From Costus lasius (lineage: Eukaryota > Streptophyta > Magnoliopsida > Zingiberales > Costaceae): DNA of 64,000 bases. Under the pieces are notes generated by a model. That model searched no databases and was not told the origin of the DNA. It saw nothing but the letters and a program-made list of their open reading frames with translations. A program made the position numbers and the translations under genes. The DNA lies in contig CM050449.1 in NCBI GenBank assembly GCA_027563935.2, forward strand, positions 15,886,501-15,950,500, in the 5' to 3' direction. The number at the start of each line of letters is the position of its first letter. Within the stretch, counting starts at the first letter, position 1. Shown piece by piece: positions 29,208 to 43,000 of this stretch.

Positions 29208-30660
29208 AATCGACTGTCCAATGCTCACCATTCAAATTTGTTAACCGTTGCACTCCCTCTTTAAAACGCTTGTCCCTTGTCCCGCTCGATTGGAATTAGG
29301 CAACGAAGGATTGGGAACGGAGGGATTAGTTGAAGGATCAGATGGAGAGCGGTGGTTGCAGCGGCACCGTGGAGGTCTTGCAGGTGTAAGCGGCTCACGT
29401 TCTGTGCACCTAGATTCTTTGATTTCACCAATGAAGAGACCGAGGAAGAGGATCAAAGAGCCGGGCTTTGGTTCGAGGCCTCCCTCAGCTACGCGCCGTC
29501 TGGTATGCTTCTTTCTATATTATTGTGCTTCTTTCTATGTTCTTCCAATTCAATGTTCTTGTTTGTGAATATAGGAGGTTTATATTAGGTTTTATTTCAT
29601 TTCTTTTAATGTATCTTTGACGCCGATGAAGATGGGATTAGGGTTATTTTTTTCTGGTTTTAGGTATTTACTGGTGGAATTAGGGTTTGCTTCAGACCCT
29701 AATTGAATTTAGGAGCTATAAGCTGTTCTTTTCCTTCTATTAAGAAATGTTCTCTTTTTTCTTAAGCCACCGGTTTCTTGATTTCGAAACCAAAATTCCG
29801 TTTTCCTCTTCGATGGGCATGATTTTTTTTAAAAAAATAAATTTCTCGTTTCAGAGGTTTGTCTTTTTGAATCGACTGCTCTCTCACCGTTCAAATTTGT
29901 CAACCGTTGAAGGCTTGTCCCTCTCGATCGAATTAGGTAACGAAGGATAAGGAAACGGAGGCGTTAGTTGAAAGATCTGATGGCAAGCGGTGGCTGTAGC
30001 GGCATCATGAAGATCTTGCAGGTGGAAGAGGCTCATGTTCTGTGCACCTAAATTCTTTGATTTCACCAATGAAGAGACCGAGGAAGAGGTTCAAAGAGCC
30101 GAGCTTGGGTTTGAGGCCTCCCTCAGCTAAGGGCCATCTCGTACGCTTCTTTCTATATTATTGTGCTTCTTTCTATATTCTTTCAATTGAATGTTCTTGT
30201 TTGTGAATATAGGATGTTTATTTTAGGTTTTATTTCATTTCTTTTAATGTATCCTTTGACGCCTGTGAATATGGGATTAGGGTGAATTAGGGTTCCGCTT
30301 CAGACTCTAATTGAATTTAGGAGCTATAAGCTATTTTTTCCCTACATTAAGAAATGTTCTTTTTTTTCTTAAGCCACCGGTTTCTTGATTTCGAAACCAA
30401 AATTACATTTTTCCTCTTCGATGGGCATGAATGTTTTAAAAATAATTTTCTCGTTTCAGAGGTATATCTTTTTGAATCGACTGCTCCCTCACCGTTCAAA
30501 TTTGTCAACCGTTGCACTCCCTTTTTTAAAGGCTTGTCCCTCTCGATTGAATTAGGCAACAAAGGATAAGGAAACGGAGGCGATTAATTGAAGGATCTGA
30601 TGGCAAGCGGTGGCTGAAGCGGTACCGTGAAGGTCTTGCAAGCGAAAGAGGCTTCAGTAT
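29208..30660 (+). repeat. Tandem triplication of a gene fragment (~650-bp unit)
   Basis: Unit 1 is about 29208-29868, unit 2 about 29869-30470, and unit 3 about 30471-30660 (truncated). Each starts 'gaatcgactg(c/t)...caccgttcaaatttgt' and runs through 'gaattaggcaacgaaggat', then in units 1 and 2 a TPX2-like exon and an intron-like T-rich tract. Units differ by substitutions and small indels, so the array is old. Confidence 0.75.
29406..29501 (+). pseudogene. TPX2-like exon fragment (unit 1)
   Basis: The frame APRFFDFTNEETEEE ... LWFEASLSYAPS is followed by 'ggtatgc', a possible splice donor. It resembles the N-terminal segment of plant TPX2-type spindle proteins, from memory of the family. 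Unit 2 (30044-30130) repeats it with a stop after SLS. Upstream, 'ggaggtcttgcaggtgtaag' may be part of the same gene. No further exons seen. Confidence 0.4.
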
Positions 30661-30785
30661 GTACAATTATATGTCCATACCAACCTTTGTATGGACCAAG
30701 ATTGAAAACCTTAGTAGGAACCCATCACAGACTTGATTTTGATGAATTAATCGCCTCCGTTTCCTTATCCTTCGTTGCCTAATTC
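30548..30785. repeat. Inverted repeat at the end of the triplication
   Basis: About 43 nt at 30548-30592 ('gaattaggcaacaaaggata' and on) recur in inverse at 30740-30785, with ~148 nt between, marking a foldback rearrangement at the array edge. Confidence 0.7.
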
Positions 30786-30827
30786 ATTTACGCTTCAAAG
30801 CCATAGCCATATAATTCAAATTGTCAC

Positions 30828-32740
30828 GCCCCGCAAGAGACCCGCCGGCCAGCGATCACTTGCGGCGTGGCAATTCACCTGCTAATCCTTCACAGCACAA
30901 ACACAATTTTCATATGTTTACAACACAATTACAAATACCATTATAATCTACACAATCCTCCATGCAAAAGACAAGGGCTAGAATTTGATCATCTAATAAG
31001 ACAAGTTGACTAAAAGTTCAACGACAATAGCAACACCAAAACAATCCAAAATGTGAGTATTACATTAGATCATTGATCCACATTCACCACATCATAACAT
31101 CAAAACATTATACCATCCAAATGGTATCATATTTAAACACATCCATACATGAAATTGTTTGCATGGATAACAAAACAAAGCTTCCTTTCATTTTAAGGAC
31201 CCTCTAGTGCTATCTAATCAACTCTACTTGCCTCATGCTCAAGACCTGAACCTGGAGGAGAAGACAATAGGAGTTAGCACAAATGCTAAGTAGGAAATTG
31301 AGAACAATGATGCATGTATCAACAAAGCCAAGTATAACAAGTAACTCTTTTACCAAAACAATACATCATGTCATACCAATATGAAACCATACAAAGACAA
31401 CAATGTACAAGCCGTGTAAATCAATGAGCCATGACCACGAACACTTATTACGAGCCGCACTCTGGGTAGAGTGTTTCCACTGTCAGCTCACCCAGTGGAA
31501 CGATTGTCCACAGACAGCCCGGTGGTGGTGTCCAACACCTGACGACTCTAGCATTGCTCAAGGCAATCTGGTAGTAAGCCCTAGGCTAGCACAACTATAG
31601 TCTGCTATGGTAAGCAGGCTACTATAGTCCCAATAGTGGTCCATTGGTCTCAACCTGACCAGCCCAAAGGTCAACAACAACACGACATATCTCTACATAA
31701 AGCATTTGCCAAATCTATCATCTTATAATTAAAGTAACAAGAATATACCATGAGCATGCATCCAACTGATTATTATACAGGTATTAATAAAATTTCATTT
31801 TTTTTAACTCATGCAATACCAACACATCATAAGTCACGTGTATGCCAATAAAATTTCATGCAAACAGTGTTTTTGAAGTACGAACACAAGACAATGGATT
31901 GAGCAATATAGATATCATGGTTTCAATGAACATAATAATATATATTCATGTCATCACGATTTCAAAGGAAAAGAAGAAGATTCCTACCTCAAATGATATA
32001 TACTAGCATACATACACCCTAACGCTCTTTCTCCCCTTAATTGCCATATAATTCTATATAAACATACACTTCTACATATTATAACAAATGAACATAATTA
32101 TTACCAAAAATGATTTCAGCCCACAAAATGACATCTTGCTCCTACATTAGATAATGTATGCATAGAGTGGTTAAGCACTAGTTGACAGCTTACAAAAATT
32201 ATCTAAAGCTTACTAAGCAGTATCTATGAACCCTTAAAATACCCTAATGCCTAACAGATTTCAAGGCTGGAAAAATAAAAGGAACCAGGAGAAAATAGAG
32301 GCAGTTAAAGGAGTGGAATCTAACAAGGAGTTGATGAAGAAGCCAAAACATGCTTTCTCTTAAAATAGGACAAATCCTAACTTACCAGCCAAGGAGAAGA
32401 ATGCTAGAGAAGAACTCGCCGTCGCTCACAAAGAGAGTACAGCCACCGCCGAACAGCTCCAAGGAAGAAGATGTAAGTTTCTCCAAGTCCGGATTTGATT
32501 TAGAAGGGGAGGGGTGGAAGTAGATGGCGAAAATCTCCACTTGCTAGGGTTCGTTAGGGTTCTTACAAGAGGAGCACGGGAAAGATGGAAAAAGAAGTTT
32601 TAGAGATTCCTATTTAATTTTTGGGAATTAAGCAATTTAGTCCATAAGTTCTTGAATTTTACAAAGAGGTCTTGCAAATTTTACTTATAGCCCTAACTAC
32701 TAACTTAGGCGCAACACAAATTATTGTACATACTGTCATC
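30828..32740 (-). mobile_element. Possible long LTR or retrotransposon remnant
   Basis: Starts 'tgtcacgccccgcaagag', a common start for long plant gypsy LTRs, and ends in a zone of 'agcaatttagtccataagttc' and 'caaagaggtcttgcaaatttt', phrases typical of such LTRs. The internal 'tgaacctggaggagaagac...aaatgctaag' is also familiar from these. No partner LTR or target duplication was found, so this is tentative. A strong local hairpin 'gactatag/ctatagtc' lies at 31595-31630. Confidence 0.35.
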
Positions 32741-33109
32741 TCACGATCTTAGATGAATTATCAATGTTTATTTACATTTTCTACAACAGGCTTCAAGAGA
32801 AGCTATCTTAGGGTGCAGGCTATGCTCTCTTTAGTTGCATGAAATATGCATGAACATTCAGGGAGTCCAAGCACTCCTGATAAATAGGTATTAAAGTAAT
32901 TTTTAATGACTTGCATTAATGCTTTTAGAATATTTCTTATGTCTTTATATTTTGTACCAGAAACTACAGAACCATCACCATGATTTCTAAAAGCTTAAAG
33001 ATTACAAATGTGATATACTGTTAGTCTTTACTAATCTGTTACAGAAGTTCCTTCAATAATACACATGGAATTTTTCATGGCTTGTATCATAATGATGCCC
33101 ACACCTATA

Positions 33110-36100
33110 GGATCCTCAAGGTGCAGCTCCCACTAATAGAGACTTTGCAGATAGCAATTCAAAGCTAAGGAGAACATCCATTGACAGCCAGCAGGTACTT
33201 TGTAATATTCTCACAAAATTCAATATACATGCAAAATTATCAGCATATGATACCGTTATTTAAGGAGATGTTTCTTCCCTATCTATAGGAAATTGTTGAC
33301 GCCCTTATTACTTGTGTTTTTGATCGTCTTATACAAAATCGGCTTCAGTCAAGGAAAGCAAGTAGCTGCATATACCATCTAAAAATGTCTTCAGAAGCCA
33401 GTAGCTGTAGCTGCATGTACCATCTAAAAATGTCTTCTGCAATGGAAATCATTTGAAGCAGAAAAGCCAAGTGTTTTTGATCGTCTTATACAAATGATTG
33501 GCTCTGTAATTGAGGTAAGTGGTATTTGATTATATTGCATCATTTTTTAGTGAAGAACAATGAAAGCTAAATGCTAACATGGATCGATTATGTGTTACTC
33601 CTCTAATATCTCATCTATGTAAGTCTGTGAACTCTATCTTTTATTGATATCAAATAAGAACATTTTTTTCTCGACTTTGTATCAGAGTGGTTCTTTCTAA
33701 CCCTAGCTACCATCAACCCCCTACACCACCTCTCTCTTAGTTGCTGCCAGCCACCCATCCTGCTATCAATTGAAAAAGTGTTTTAGCCAACACTTGCGTG
33801 TCTTTCTGTTCAGCAACTATAGGACTTTTTCCAGCATCTCCTGTTGTCGTATAGCTATAGGAATTTTTTCCATTGGCTGCACAGCCATTCGCTCATCTAC
33901 AACTGGATTTTTTTGCTGCCTACAACATTTCCTGCCTGTCATCCAGCAAACCGTAGGAGGTTTTTCTGCTGGTTTTTTCCTCTGTATTGGATCTCCCCAG
34001 TCTCCATCCTATCTTTGATGTTAAGTGAGAATTTAATGGTACCAATTGTATTATATGGACAAGGGCACTGTAATTCTTCCCTAGTTCTCAAGATAAGCTT
34101 GCTCATAGTGACCCTCCTTTTATAGTACTGGATCCAATCCGACAAAGGTATTCTCAGCTCAATAGTATTGGAGTTCTATATTTAGATTTTAGAGTATTAT
34201 TCTATTCCTTCATACCTCAAAAGAAATTTAGGATGAATTATATTAGACTTATTGTCCTTAGGAGAATGTTATACAAGTTTATCCAATACATGAAGAAATT
34301 TTTAACCTCAAATAAGAAGATAAATTCCTCAAGCATACTATTCATCCATTTGTAGTGAACCTCATCAATCATTGAAGCAACACTAAGCCTTTCTTTAGCA
34401 AAATTCATATTAATCTTAACGATTCATATATTAATGCACAAAATGATCTACTTGATGCCACCATTCCAAATTTTGAGGGCACACCTATCTTTCAAGGTTA
34501 TAAGATTCACAATGTTGTTGGCTCCCGTGGCTTTGATACTACTAATTACTAAATACTTGATTACTAGAAACTAGATAGCAAGTTTAATTGATGATTATGA
34601 GATCTAAAATCTCTTATGGAGTTGGAGTTGTGAGCAAATTATTCATGATCAAATGGAAGTTGTTTTAAGAGTTCTTAATTATGTAAAAGGGGTATTAGGA
34701 AAAGGTTTATCCTATCAAAGACATTGATATCTTAAAATAGTCATATATGGATGCATATTATGTAGATAGCTCAAATGACATAAGGTCTACCTTTGGATAC
34801 ACACCTAAATTGGTGGAGACTTGATAACTTATAAATTCAAGAAACCAAAATGTAGTGGTTTGATTAACTGGATGAATATAAAAGCTATGGTTCATACTAC
34901 ACATGAGATGATATAGATTTAGATGCTTCTCAATATTTTGGTTTTTTTATGAAGAAAAATTGTGTTGTTTTCCATGGCATCAACTTCTTGACATAATTAA
35001 TAAATCTCTTGTCATTAAAAGACTATTGTTGTTAGCAGCAAACCGAGCAGGATAATATCTATGCTCTAGATCGAGGGGAGTGGTAGACAATTATATCTTA
35101 CACCTCTCATATATCATCTACTTCTGTACTGTCTCTTTATTTATTATCAAATAATAAGAACCTTTTTATTCAACTCTAATAATATGAAACTTATAATATC
35201 CCCTAATTGCTTGCCATACTTCATTTGCGAGATTTATTTGAATTAAATTTTGGGAGTTTGTTCATCATAATGGCATCATCCTTATGTGCCGGTCTTCATA
35301 TATTGAGAATCTGAGTTTGCAGGATGCGGAAAACAATGAACATCTTGCTTATCGGTTGTCAAATGGTTCTAATTTACTGTATCTTCTTCAACGAAGTCTT
35401 AAAGTTGCCAGCACTGTCGGAGAAACTTCAAATTGGAAACCTCCTGCTTCAACATCATTTTCTGGGAGGATGACTCAAGTATGCTGTAAAAAATATTTGT
35501 AGTTTAAATATATTATGCATTTTGTGGATATCTTTGATACTTTATTTGATTGTAATCTGCATAAGGAATTCTTAATGCTAGAGTTTTCGCTCATCATCTC
35601 CAACTGTTACCTAGGTGAACTGTTTGTTGCACGCAAAGTGGAGGCCAAGTACCCTGCTTTGCTATTCAAGCAACAACTAACAGCGTACGTTGAGAAGATA
35701 TATAGAATTATCCATTTCAATGTAAAAAAAATTGTCATTATTATTCTCATTATGTATCCAGGTACTGCACATGCTTGATTTTTGTCTTCATCATCTACTA
35801 TTGCTATCAGCAGAACATAGATTTGTCAACCAATGTATGGCAAAATGAAGTTGGTTTGCAACAATATCATGTAGTATTATTTGAGTTGGTTTATGTATAA
35901 GTTGAATATATATTTTCTATGTGAATTGCTTAAGGTATTATGCATTTGTTGTTGCTAAATATCAAGCTTAGTTTATTGCTTTTGAACTTCCTTCTAACAA
36001 TAGAACATCAGTATAACTCACATTCCATTCCTGCATCACTTTCTATTTTTAATGGTCCTAATTTTCAGGCCCCAAGAACAACGAAGGCACATGGTGGTGG

Positions 36101-36200
36101 GTGTACACTTGGGGCAGAGAACGAGTGTAACCATTGGCAAGGCATTATTGAAAACTTGATAACCTTCATAATATATTGCAAGAGAATCACGTATGCTACC
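33110..36200 (+). pseudogene. Class XI myosin C-terminal tail (DIL domain) pseudogene
   Basis: Exon-like blocks in order: 33110-33196 (SKLRRTSIDSQQ); 33290-33515, a damaged exon encoding EIVDALITCV and, after a duplicated ~50-bp piece and frameshift, [20 protein letters not shown]; 35323-35478 (NNEHLAYRLSNGSNLLYLLQ); 35614-35720 ([20 protein letters not shown]); and 36069-36192 (APRTTKAHGG ... HWQGIIENL). AG/GT boundaries are still visible (for example 'gttgcag' before 35323). The order matches the globular cargo-binding tail of plant myosin XI. Motor and later exons are absent. A copia element sits in the intron between blocks two and three. Confidence 0.8.
33590..35185 (+). mobile_element. 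Degenerate Ty1/copia element in the myosin intron
   Basis: A primer-site-like TATCAGAGTGG at 33680-33690 follows a short LTR-like segment (about 33590-33675) that resembles 35092-35182 ('cctctcatatatcatctactt', 'aataagaac'). At 34640-34920, broken frames match copia RT-RNase H (HDQMEVVLRVLNYVKG; then an FKKPKCSGL-like motif). A purine tract 'gatcgaggggagtgg' lies at 35073-35087 before the right LTR. Stops throughout. Confidence 0.65.
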
Positions 36201-36239
36201 TTGTTAAATAAATTCAAACTGCTTTAGTTTCATATGTCA

Positions 36240-39200
36240 GAGAACTTTAACTTGGTAATTATCAGGTGCCTCTTGTTCTAATACATAAAATGCACATGCA
36301 ACTTTTCTCCTTTATCAACATTCACTTTTCAATAGGTAAGTGATTGCTTTGGGTAAAATTGTCATGCTGTTAGGTTGTTTTGTCTTTTGTAGGGAGTGGC
36401 TTATATTATTTGTCTTCTATGAGTTTGTACACATAGAAATAAAAGGGCAACCAACAAAACATAGGACAAGAGGTCAACACATATTGTCATGCATATCAAG
36501 AATATGTGCATTAAGAATATGTTCATAATCAGACATCAGCATCAAATATTGCCCTGTATTTTAGTATGTATTGGCACTTTAGTAGATATTAGTAATGTTG
36601 TTTAACATCCTTTTCATTGTTTTTCATGAAGGTATATTTGTTAGTTGATACTTAAACTAATTAGAATATTGAATAAATTCTAGCCGAAGTGATGTGGTGA
36701 TGTAATTTCAAGTTGAGGTGCTTTTTATTCTTTTCTATCCATTTTGTTATGGTTGCAATTGCTAAATATAAATTATAATTTTTTGATGTTTTTGAAGTAA
36801 TTTACTGACATTATTGATTAACATATTTGGTAAAATTGGTTAGGTAGGAGTTGGTATTTGTTATATTGTTTGGTAATGGCAGTGAAAAATTTGTGATCTT
36901 GTTTGGTTTGGTAATAAATATTAGGAATTGTCCAACTTCAACATTACTTTCTAGCAGAACAGGTTTCATATGCTTCAAAAGTGCAAGCATCTCTGTCATT
37001 TTTAACATGTATGTTCAATTCATTTTCATTAATGTCTTTGCCTAATCTGAGTAATTTGTGATTTATGTCAAGAAGGAAAAATTATTATGCCAACAAATTA
37101 AACTTTTAGTATCTTCTTTGCTAATCTTTTATTCGGTTTTCAGGTGACTTAAGTGTATTGCAAAATTATTTTCTTATATCTTAACTCAATTTTCTATATT
37201 GTATTCATAAAAGAATTACCAGACGAGTTGTATATTGTCAAGGTATTCCTCTTTTCAAATTCATGTAACATCATTGCATTATGTTATTCTAATAACTTGA
37301 CTTCTACTATGATTGTATCTTTGTATAACTTTCCTTAACTATTTCATTATAGGAGTTCCATGTTTGAATTTTGGTTTTGAGGAATATATCGATATTTGTA
37401 TGCAAACCTATATTTTCAAAAGTAGAGATGCATGAATCCTGCAAAGATCTGACCATAATTTCGTATGTGTATGTTATATGATACAGGCATATCAACACAT
37501 GCTAAGCAACTTGGGGGTAGGTTATCATTATTATTGAATATATTATATCACATAAGTTCACTAGAATACTCAATTATATAAATCATACATTATAGATTAT
37601 ATTTTCATGCTAACTTGTGTTAGACAAGTCAGCCATGCAACTGGTTACAACTTTTAATAATTTACATTGCAAATCATAGTTATGAAATCTATGTCAATTA
37701 TTGTTTTGCTATTAATCTACTCTTACATAGCAATTTACTTTGTTCATTTTTAGGAAGTTTGAATAGTGAAGTTCTGCTGTATATTTTTTCTTTGTTTAGC
37801 CGATGATATTTTGATGTTATAATTAGTAAATAAAGAGATATTCACTAATTTTTAATTGATGCCATCATTGGGTTTGTATTAATGGTGCTGACAATGTAAA
37901 ATAGGTACGTATTAGAACTATGTCTCAGTGGTAGAATAATTTATGGTTCATATACATTGTAGATCCAATTTAAAGGGGTTAATTGTATTGTAAATGGTTA
38001 GGGTTTTGAATGAACATAATCTTTCTCAAATCTGTCTAATTTACACTTTCTTCTCTTTTATGTCTTCATGTCTTCTTCTTTCCCTTCTCTTGTTACTACC
38101 TTAGTTGGTGTTAAGTGCCTGACTCATTGGTCTTCTCTTTATTTTTCCTTCTCTTTCTTCTTCTTGGTTTTCTTTTCCTTTGCGCTTGTAAATTTCATGT
38201 TCTTGCTTCAAAATCCTTCTGCAAGCTAGGTTGTATATGATTCATTGCATGATAAAGCTGGTAAAGGATTGCATTTAGAATTTCCTTTCAAATGTGTACT
38301 CATATATTGTTCTTTTGTTAAAGAAGATATATGAGTAGGTTGTGCTCTTCATGATTAGTTGTATTGAATGTTTGTTCTTGGGTCAAAACTTTTTCACAAA
38401 ATCTTATTCAGTGTTGTAAAAGCAAGCCTAATAAGGTAATGCTTTTTCCATATACTCTTTTATTTTAATCTATTGGAGATTTTAATGTTTCCCATACATA
38501 TAATTTGCACATGAACAAATATATAATTGCACAGCCATAATTGTCTATGCATACATGTCAAATAGATAACATTAACAGAGTTACATAGCCACAATTGCTC
38601 AAGTTGACTTGATCCTATAGGGAGTTTTATGAGGCAACAATAATTGTACTTTGCTGATGAAGTGTAGTTGGAACATGTATCCATTTTGCCTAGCATGCTA
38701 GAGAGTTTGTTAGGGAAGTACTCGGCTAAAGAGTTTGTATGATGGTACAATGGATACCCTGACTATTCTAACCTAACACCTGATTTGTAACAACTATAGT
38801 TCTTGGCCAGGTATATTACTTGAATTTACTTGCAATTACCTGATTGTTGTAACATAAACTTTAGCTTGAAGGATTTATTTGCCCTATTCACATCAATATA
38901 TCTTTTGATTGACTATATAATATATTATTTTATTGGAGAAATCGATGTTTAAGTAGTTATACACCATGGGGCCTAAATGTGGCCAACTATGTTTATTTTT
39001 ATAAATGTAATTCTTTTCTACATCATTATCCTTGTTTTTAACTTTAAACTTCTTGAGCTTTTGGTAGTAGTCTACGCTTATCCTAGATTGTAACCCTCCA
39101 ACCCTTTAAACCTCACCTTTCTTTCCTAGTCATCATAATCCTATTCTTTGTTTGTTTATGTTTCCAATTGTATTTCTTGTTTGACTGATTTTCTTATTTT

Positions 39201-40080
39201 AGTCTTCTGAACTTCCTTGTAGCAACCTACTGCTTAGCCAGAATTTGGTTAATGTTTTTATTCTTTTCACTCATTCTCCATGAAGTAGTAATGTCTCTTA
39301 TGCATATATTGTATTCTTGTTTGTTGATTCTCACTATAAGAAGATTTGAATCTAAAATAAATGTTTCGTATACATTTTGTAGTTGATTGATTAACATATT
39401 TTCCTACATTTTGTAGTTGATTGATTAACACATTTTTCCTTTTTAATCGCATTGCTAATCACATATTTTCTCTTCATATTCTTTTGATACAATAAAATGC
39501 AAAAATCAATATGTTGTTCAGATTTTATGAAATTAATAATGCATCTAGTTATTCTTCTTTTATTCTATTTAGAAGTGTAAGTTTGATTAAATGCCTAGTT
39601 AGCTTGAGATACATGTAGATTCAAAAGTTGTTTTACTAGAATCTGTTTGAGATAAACATGAAATTAAAAGTTGTTTCCTATGCTTTTGAGGCTAAGTGAG
39701 CATTGCTTTAGTTAGTAACATAAGAATAGATGTAAGATGTCATTGGAGTGCACACTTTTGTTCCACTTCAGTAGCTTCACTATCTAATTGGATACACTAC
39801 ATTTGGAATTGGTGTTAAGTAGCATTGATAAAAACAAAGGTAAGTCATGAATACATGTTTAGGCAACATTCACATCTTTCTTGTTATGGACATTGTTGTG
39901 GATGTAGAACTAGAAACTAATATGAGTCCTGACAGATGTTTACTTCAATCAGCTTAGCTTGTTGAAATTGCAGGTGGCAAGATTTTAGTTATATCATTCA
40001 ATCCTGGAAGGCAATGATTGCTCCAACTTCTCAAAAATAAAAATAAAGATTACTGTCCTTCAATGACGGGAGAAGTTTAA
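36240..40080. other. Unassigned AT-rich DNA
   Basis: No further myosin exons and no RNA gene recognised. A 37-bp direct repeat ('attttgtagttgattgatta') occurs at 39374 and 39411. All open frames here are short and A/T driven. Confidence 0.5.
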
Positions 40081-43000
40081 AGGCCAACTCAAAACATAAC
40101 CCCCTTCCCCTTTTCTCCTCACTGCTCTCCCCTACCCTCCACTCCTTACCCCCTTCCCCCCTCCTCTCTCCAATACCTCCCCCCCCCCCACTTCTCTCCT
40201 CCCTTCCTCTTCCTCTTCTCCCCACCCCACTTCCTCCATTCTCTCCCCCTCACCTACCCTCCTCTCCCTCCCTCCCCTCGCCCTCCACCCTCTCCCTCCC
40301 CACTTTTTCCCTCCTCTCTCTTCTCCTCCCTCTCCCTCCTCTCCCCCTCCACCCTCTCCTCTTCTCCCCCTTCCCCTTCCTCTTCTCTCCTCTCCCTCCT
40401 CTCCTCCCTCCTCGTCTCTCTTCCCCACCCCCACTTCCTCCATTCTCTCCCCACCCTCACCCTCCTCTCTCCTCTCCTCTCTCTCCCTCCCCACTTTCTC
40501 TTTCTCTCTCCTCTCCTCCTCCTCTCTCCTCTCATCATCCTCTTCCCCCTCTCCCCTTCTCCCCTCCTCCACCCTCTCCCCCTTCCCCACTCTCCCCTAC
40601 CCTCCACCAGTACTCCTCTCCTCCACCCCTCCCCTTCTCCCCTCCTCCACCCTCTCCCCCCTCTCCCCTACCCTCCTCTTCTTTTCCCTCCCTCCTCTCT
40701 CCCACTATCCTCCTTCGCTCCCTCCCACCCTTCCCCCTCCTTTCCCTGCAATGGAAAGGAGAAGGAGCGAGAAGGGGGATGCGAGAGAGGGAGTAAGGGT
40801 GGCGGGGAGTGGAGAGAGAAGGAGGAGGGGATGAGTGAAGGAGCAGCGGAAAAGGGAGGGAGAGGAAAGGCAAGGGAGGGGTGGTGGGGATTGGGGATGG
40901 GTGGAGGGGGAGCGGAAAAGGGGGGGGAGCGGGAGCAGAAGGGGGGGGGGGCAGGGATTGGAGAGAGGGGAAGGAGGGGGTGTGGAAGGGGGGGGGGAGA
41001 GAGGAAAAGGGGGAAGATGGAGTGCGGAGGAGGAGCGAAAAAGGGGGGAGAGGAAGGGCGGGGAGAGGTGGCAGGGGGGTGGGGAAAGGACAAGATGGGG
41101 CGAGAGGAGGGAGGAATGAGGGTGGAGGGGGAAGATGATAGGGGAAGGAGGGGGTGCGGAAAAGGGGGGGGGATTGGAGAGAGAGGAAGGAGGGGGTGTG
41201 GAAGAGGGGGGGGGGAGGTGGTGGGGGAAGATGGAGTGCGGAGGAGGAGCGAAAAAGGGGGGAGAGGAAGGCCGGGGAGGGGTGGCGGGGAGAGGAGGGA
41301 GAGGACAAGATGGGGCGAGGGAGAGGTGGAAGAGGAGGGGGGTGGGGATTGGAGAGAGGGGAAGGAGGGGGTGTGGAAGGGGGGGGGGGAGAAGGAAAGG
41401 GGGAAGATGGAGTGCGGAGGAGGAGCGAAAAAGGGGGGAGAGTAAGGGCGGGGAGAGGTGGCAGGGGAGGGGTGGCGGGGAAAGGACAAGATGGGCGAGA
41501 GAAGGGAGGAATGAGGGTGGAGGGGGAGCAGATGGGGGGGGGGGGGGTGGTGGGAAGATGAGAGGGGAAGGAGGGAAGGAGGGGGTGCGGAAAAGGGGGG
41601 GGAGGGAGGGAGAGGGAAAGGGGGAGGTGGTGGGGGAAGATGGAGTGCGGAGGAGGAGCGAAAAAGGGGGGAGAGGAAGGCCGGGGAGGGGTGGCGGGGA
41701 GAGGAGGGAGAGGACAAGATGGGGCGAGAGGGGGAGCAGAAGGGGGGGGGGTGGAAGAGGAGGGGGGCGGGGATTGGAGAGAGGGGAAGGAGGGGGTGTG
41801 GAAGGGGGGGAGAGAGGGAAAGGGGGAAGATGGAGTGCGGAGGAGGAGCGAAAAAGGGGGGAGAGGAAGGCCGGGGAGGGGTGGCGGGGAGAGGAGGGAG
41901 AGGACAAGATGGGGCGAGAGGGGGGAGCAGAAGGGGGGGGGGTGGAAGAGGAGGGGGGTGGGGATTGGAGAGAGGGGAAGGAGGGGGTGTGGAAGGGGGG
42001 GGGAGAGGGAAAGGGGGAAGATGGAGTGCGGAGGAGGAGCGAAAAAGGGGGGAGAGTAAGGGCGGGGAGAGGTGGCAGGGGAGGGGTGGCGGGGAAAGGA
42101 CAAGATGGGGCGAGAGAAGGGAGGAATGAGGGTGGAGGTGGCAGGGGAGGGGTGGCGGGGAAAGGACAAGATGGGGCGAGAGAAGGGAGGAATGAGGGTG
42201 GAGGGGGAGCAGATGGGGGGGGTTGGTGGGAAGATGAGAGGGGAAGGAGGGAAGGAGGGGGTGCGGAAAAGGGGGGGGGGGGGAGGGAGGGAGAGGGAAA
42301 GGGGGAGGTGGTGGGGGAAGATGGAGTGCGGAGGAGGAGCGAAAAAGGGGGGGAGAGGAAGGCCGGGGAGAGGAGGGAGAGGACAAGATGGGGCGAGAGG
42401 GGGAGCAGAAGGGGGGGGGGGGGGTGGAAGAGGAGGGGGGCGGGGATTGGAGAGAGGGGAAGGAGGGGGTGTGGAAGGGGGGGAGAGAGGGAAAGGGGGA
42501 AGATGGAGTGCGGAGGAGGAGCGAAAAAGGGGGGAGAGTAAGGGCGGGGAGAGGTGGTAGGGGAGGGGTGGCGGGGAGAGGACAAGATGGGGCGAGAGGA
42601 GGGAGGAATGAGGGTGGAGGGGGAGCAGATGGGGGGGGGGGTGTGAAGATGAGAGGGGAAGGAGGGGGTGCGAAAAGGGGGGGGGATTGGAGAGAGAGGA
42701 AGGAGGGGGTGTGGAAGGGGGGGGGGGAGGGAGAGGGAAAGGGGGAGGTGGTGGGGGAAGATGGAGTGCGGAGGAGGAGCGAAAAAGGGGGGAGAGGAAG
42801 GCCGGGGAGGGGTGGCGGGGAGAGGAGGGAGAGGACAAGATGGGGCAAGAGGAGGGAGGAATGAGGGTGGAGGGGGAGCAGATGGGGGGGGGGTGGAAGA
42901 TGAAGGGGCAAGGATTGGAGAGAGGGGAAGGAGTGGGGTGTGGAAGGGGGGAGAGAGGGAAAGGGGGAGGTGGTGGGTGGGGGAAGATGGAGTGCGGAGG

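Noticed and set aside
33680..33690. TATCAGAGTGG as a viral primer site
   Set aside because: The context (short LTR-like repeats, copia RT-RNase H fragments, purine tract) assigns it to a Ty1/copia element rather than a caulimovirid.
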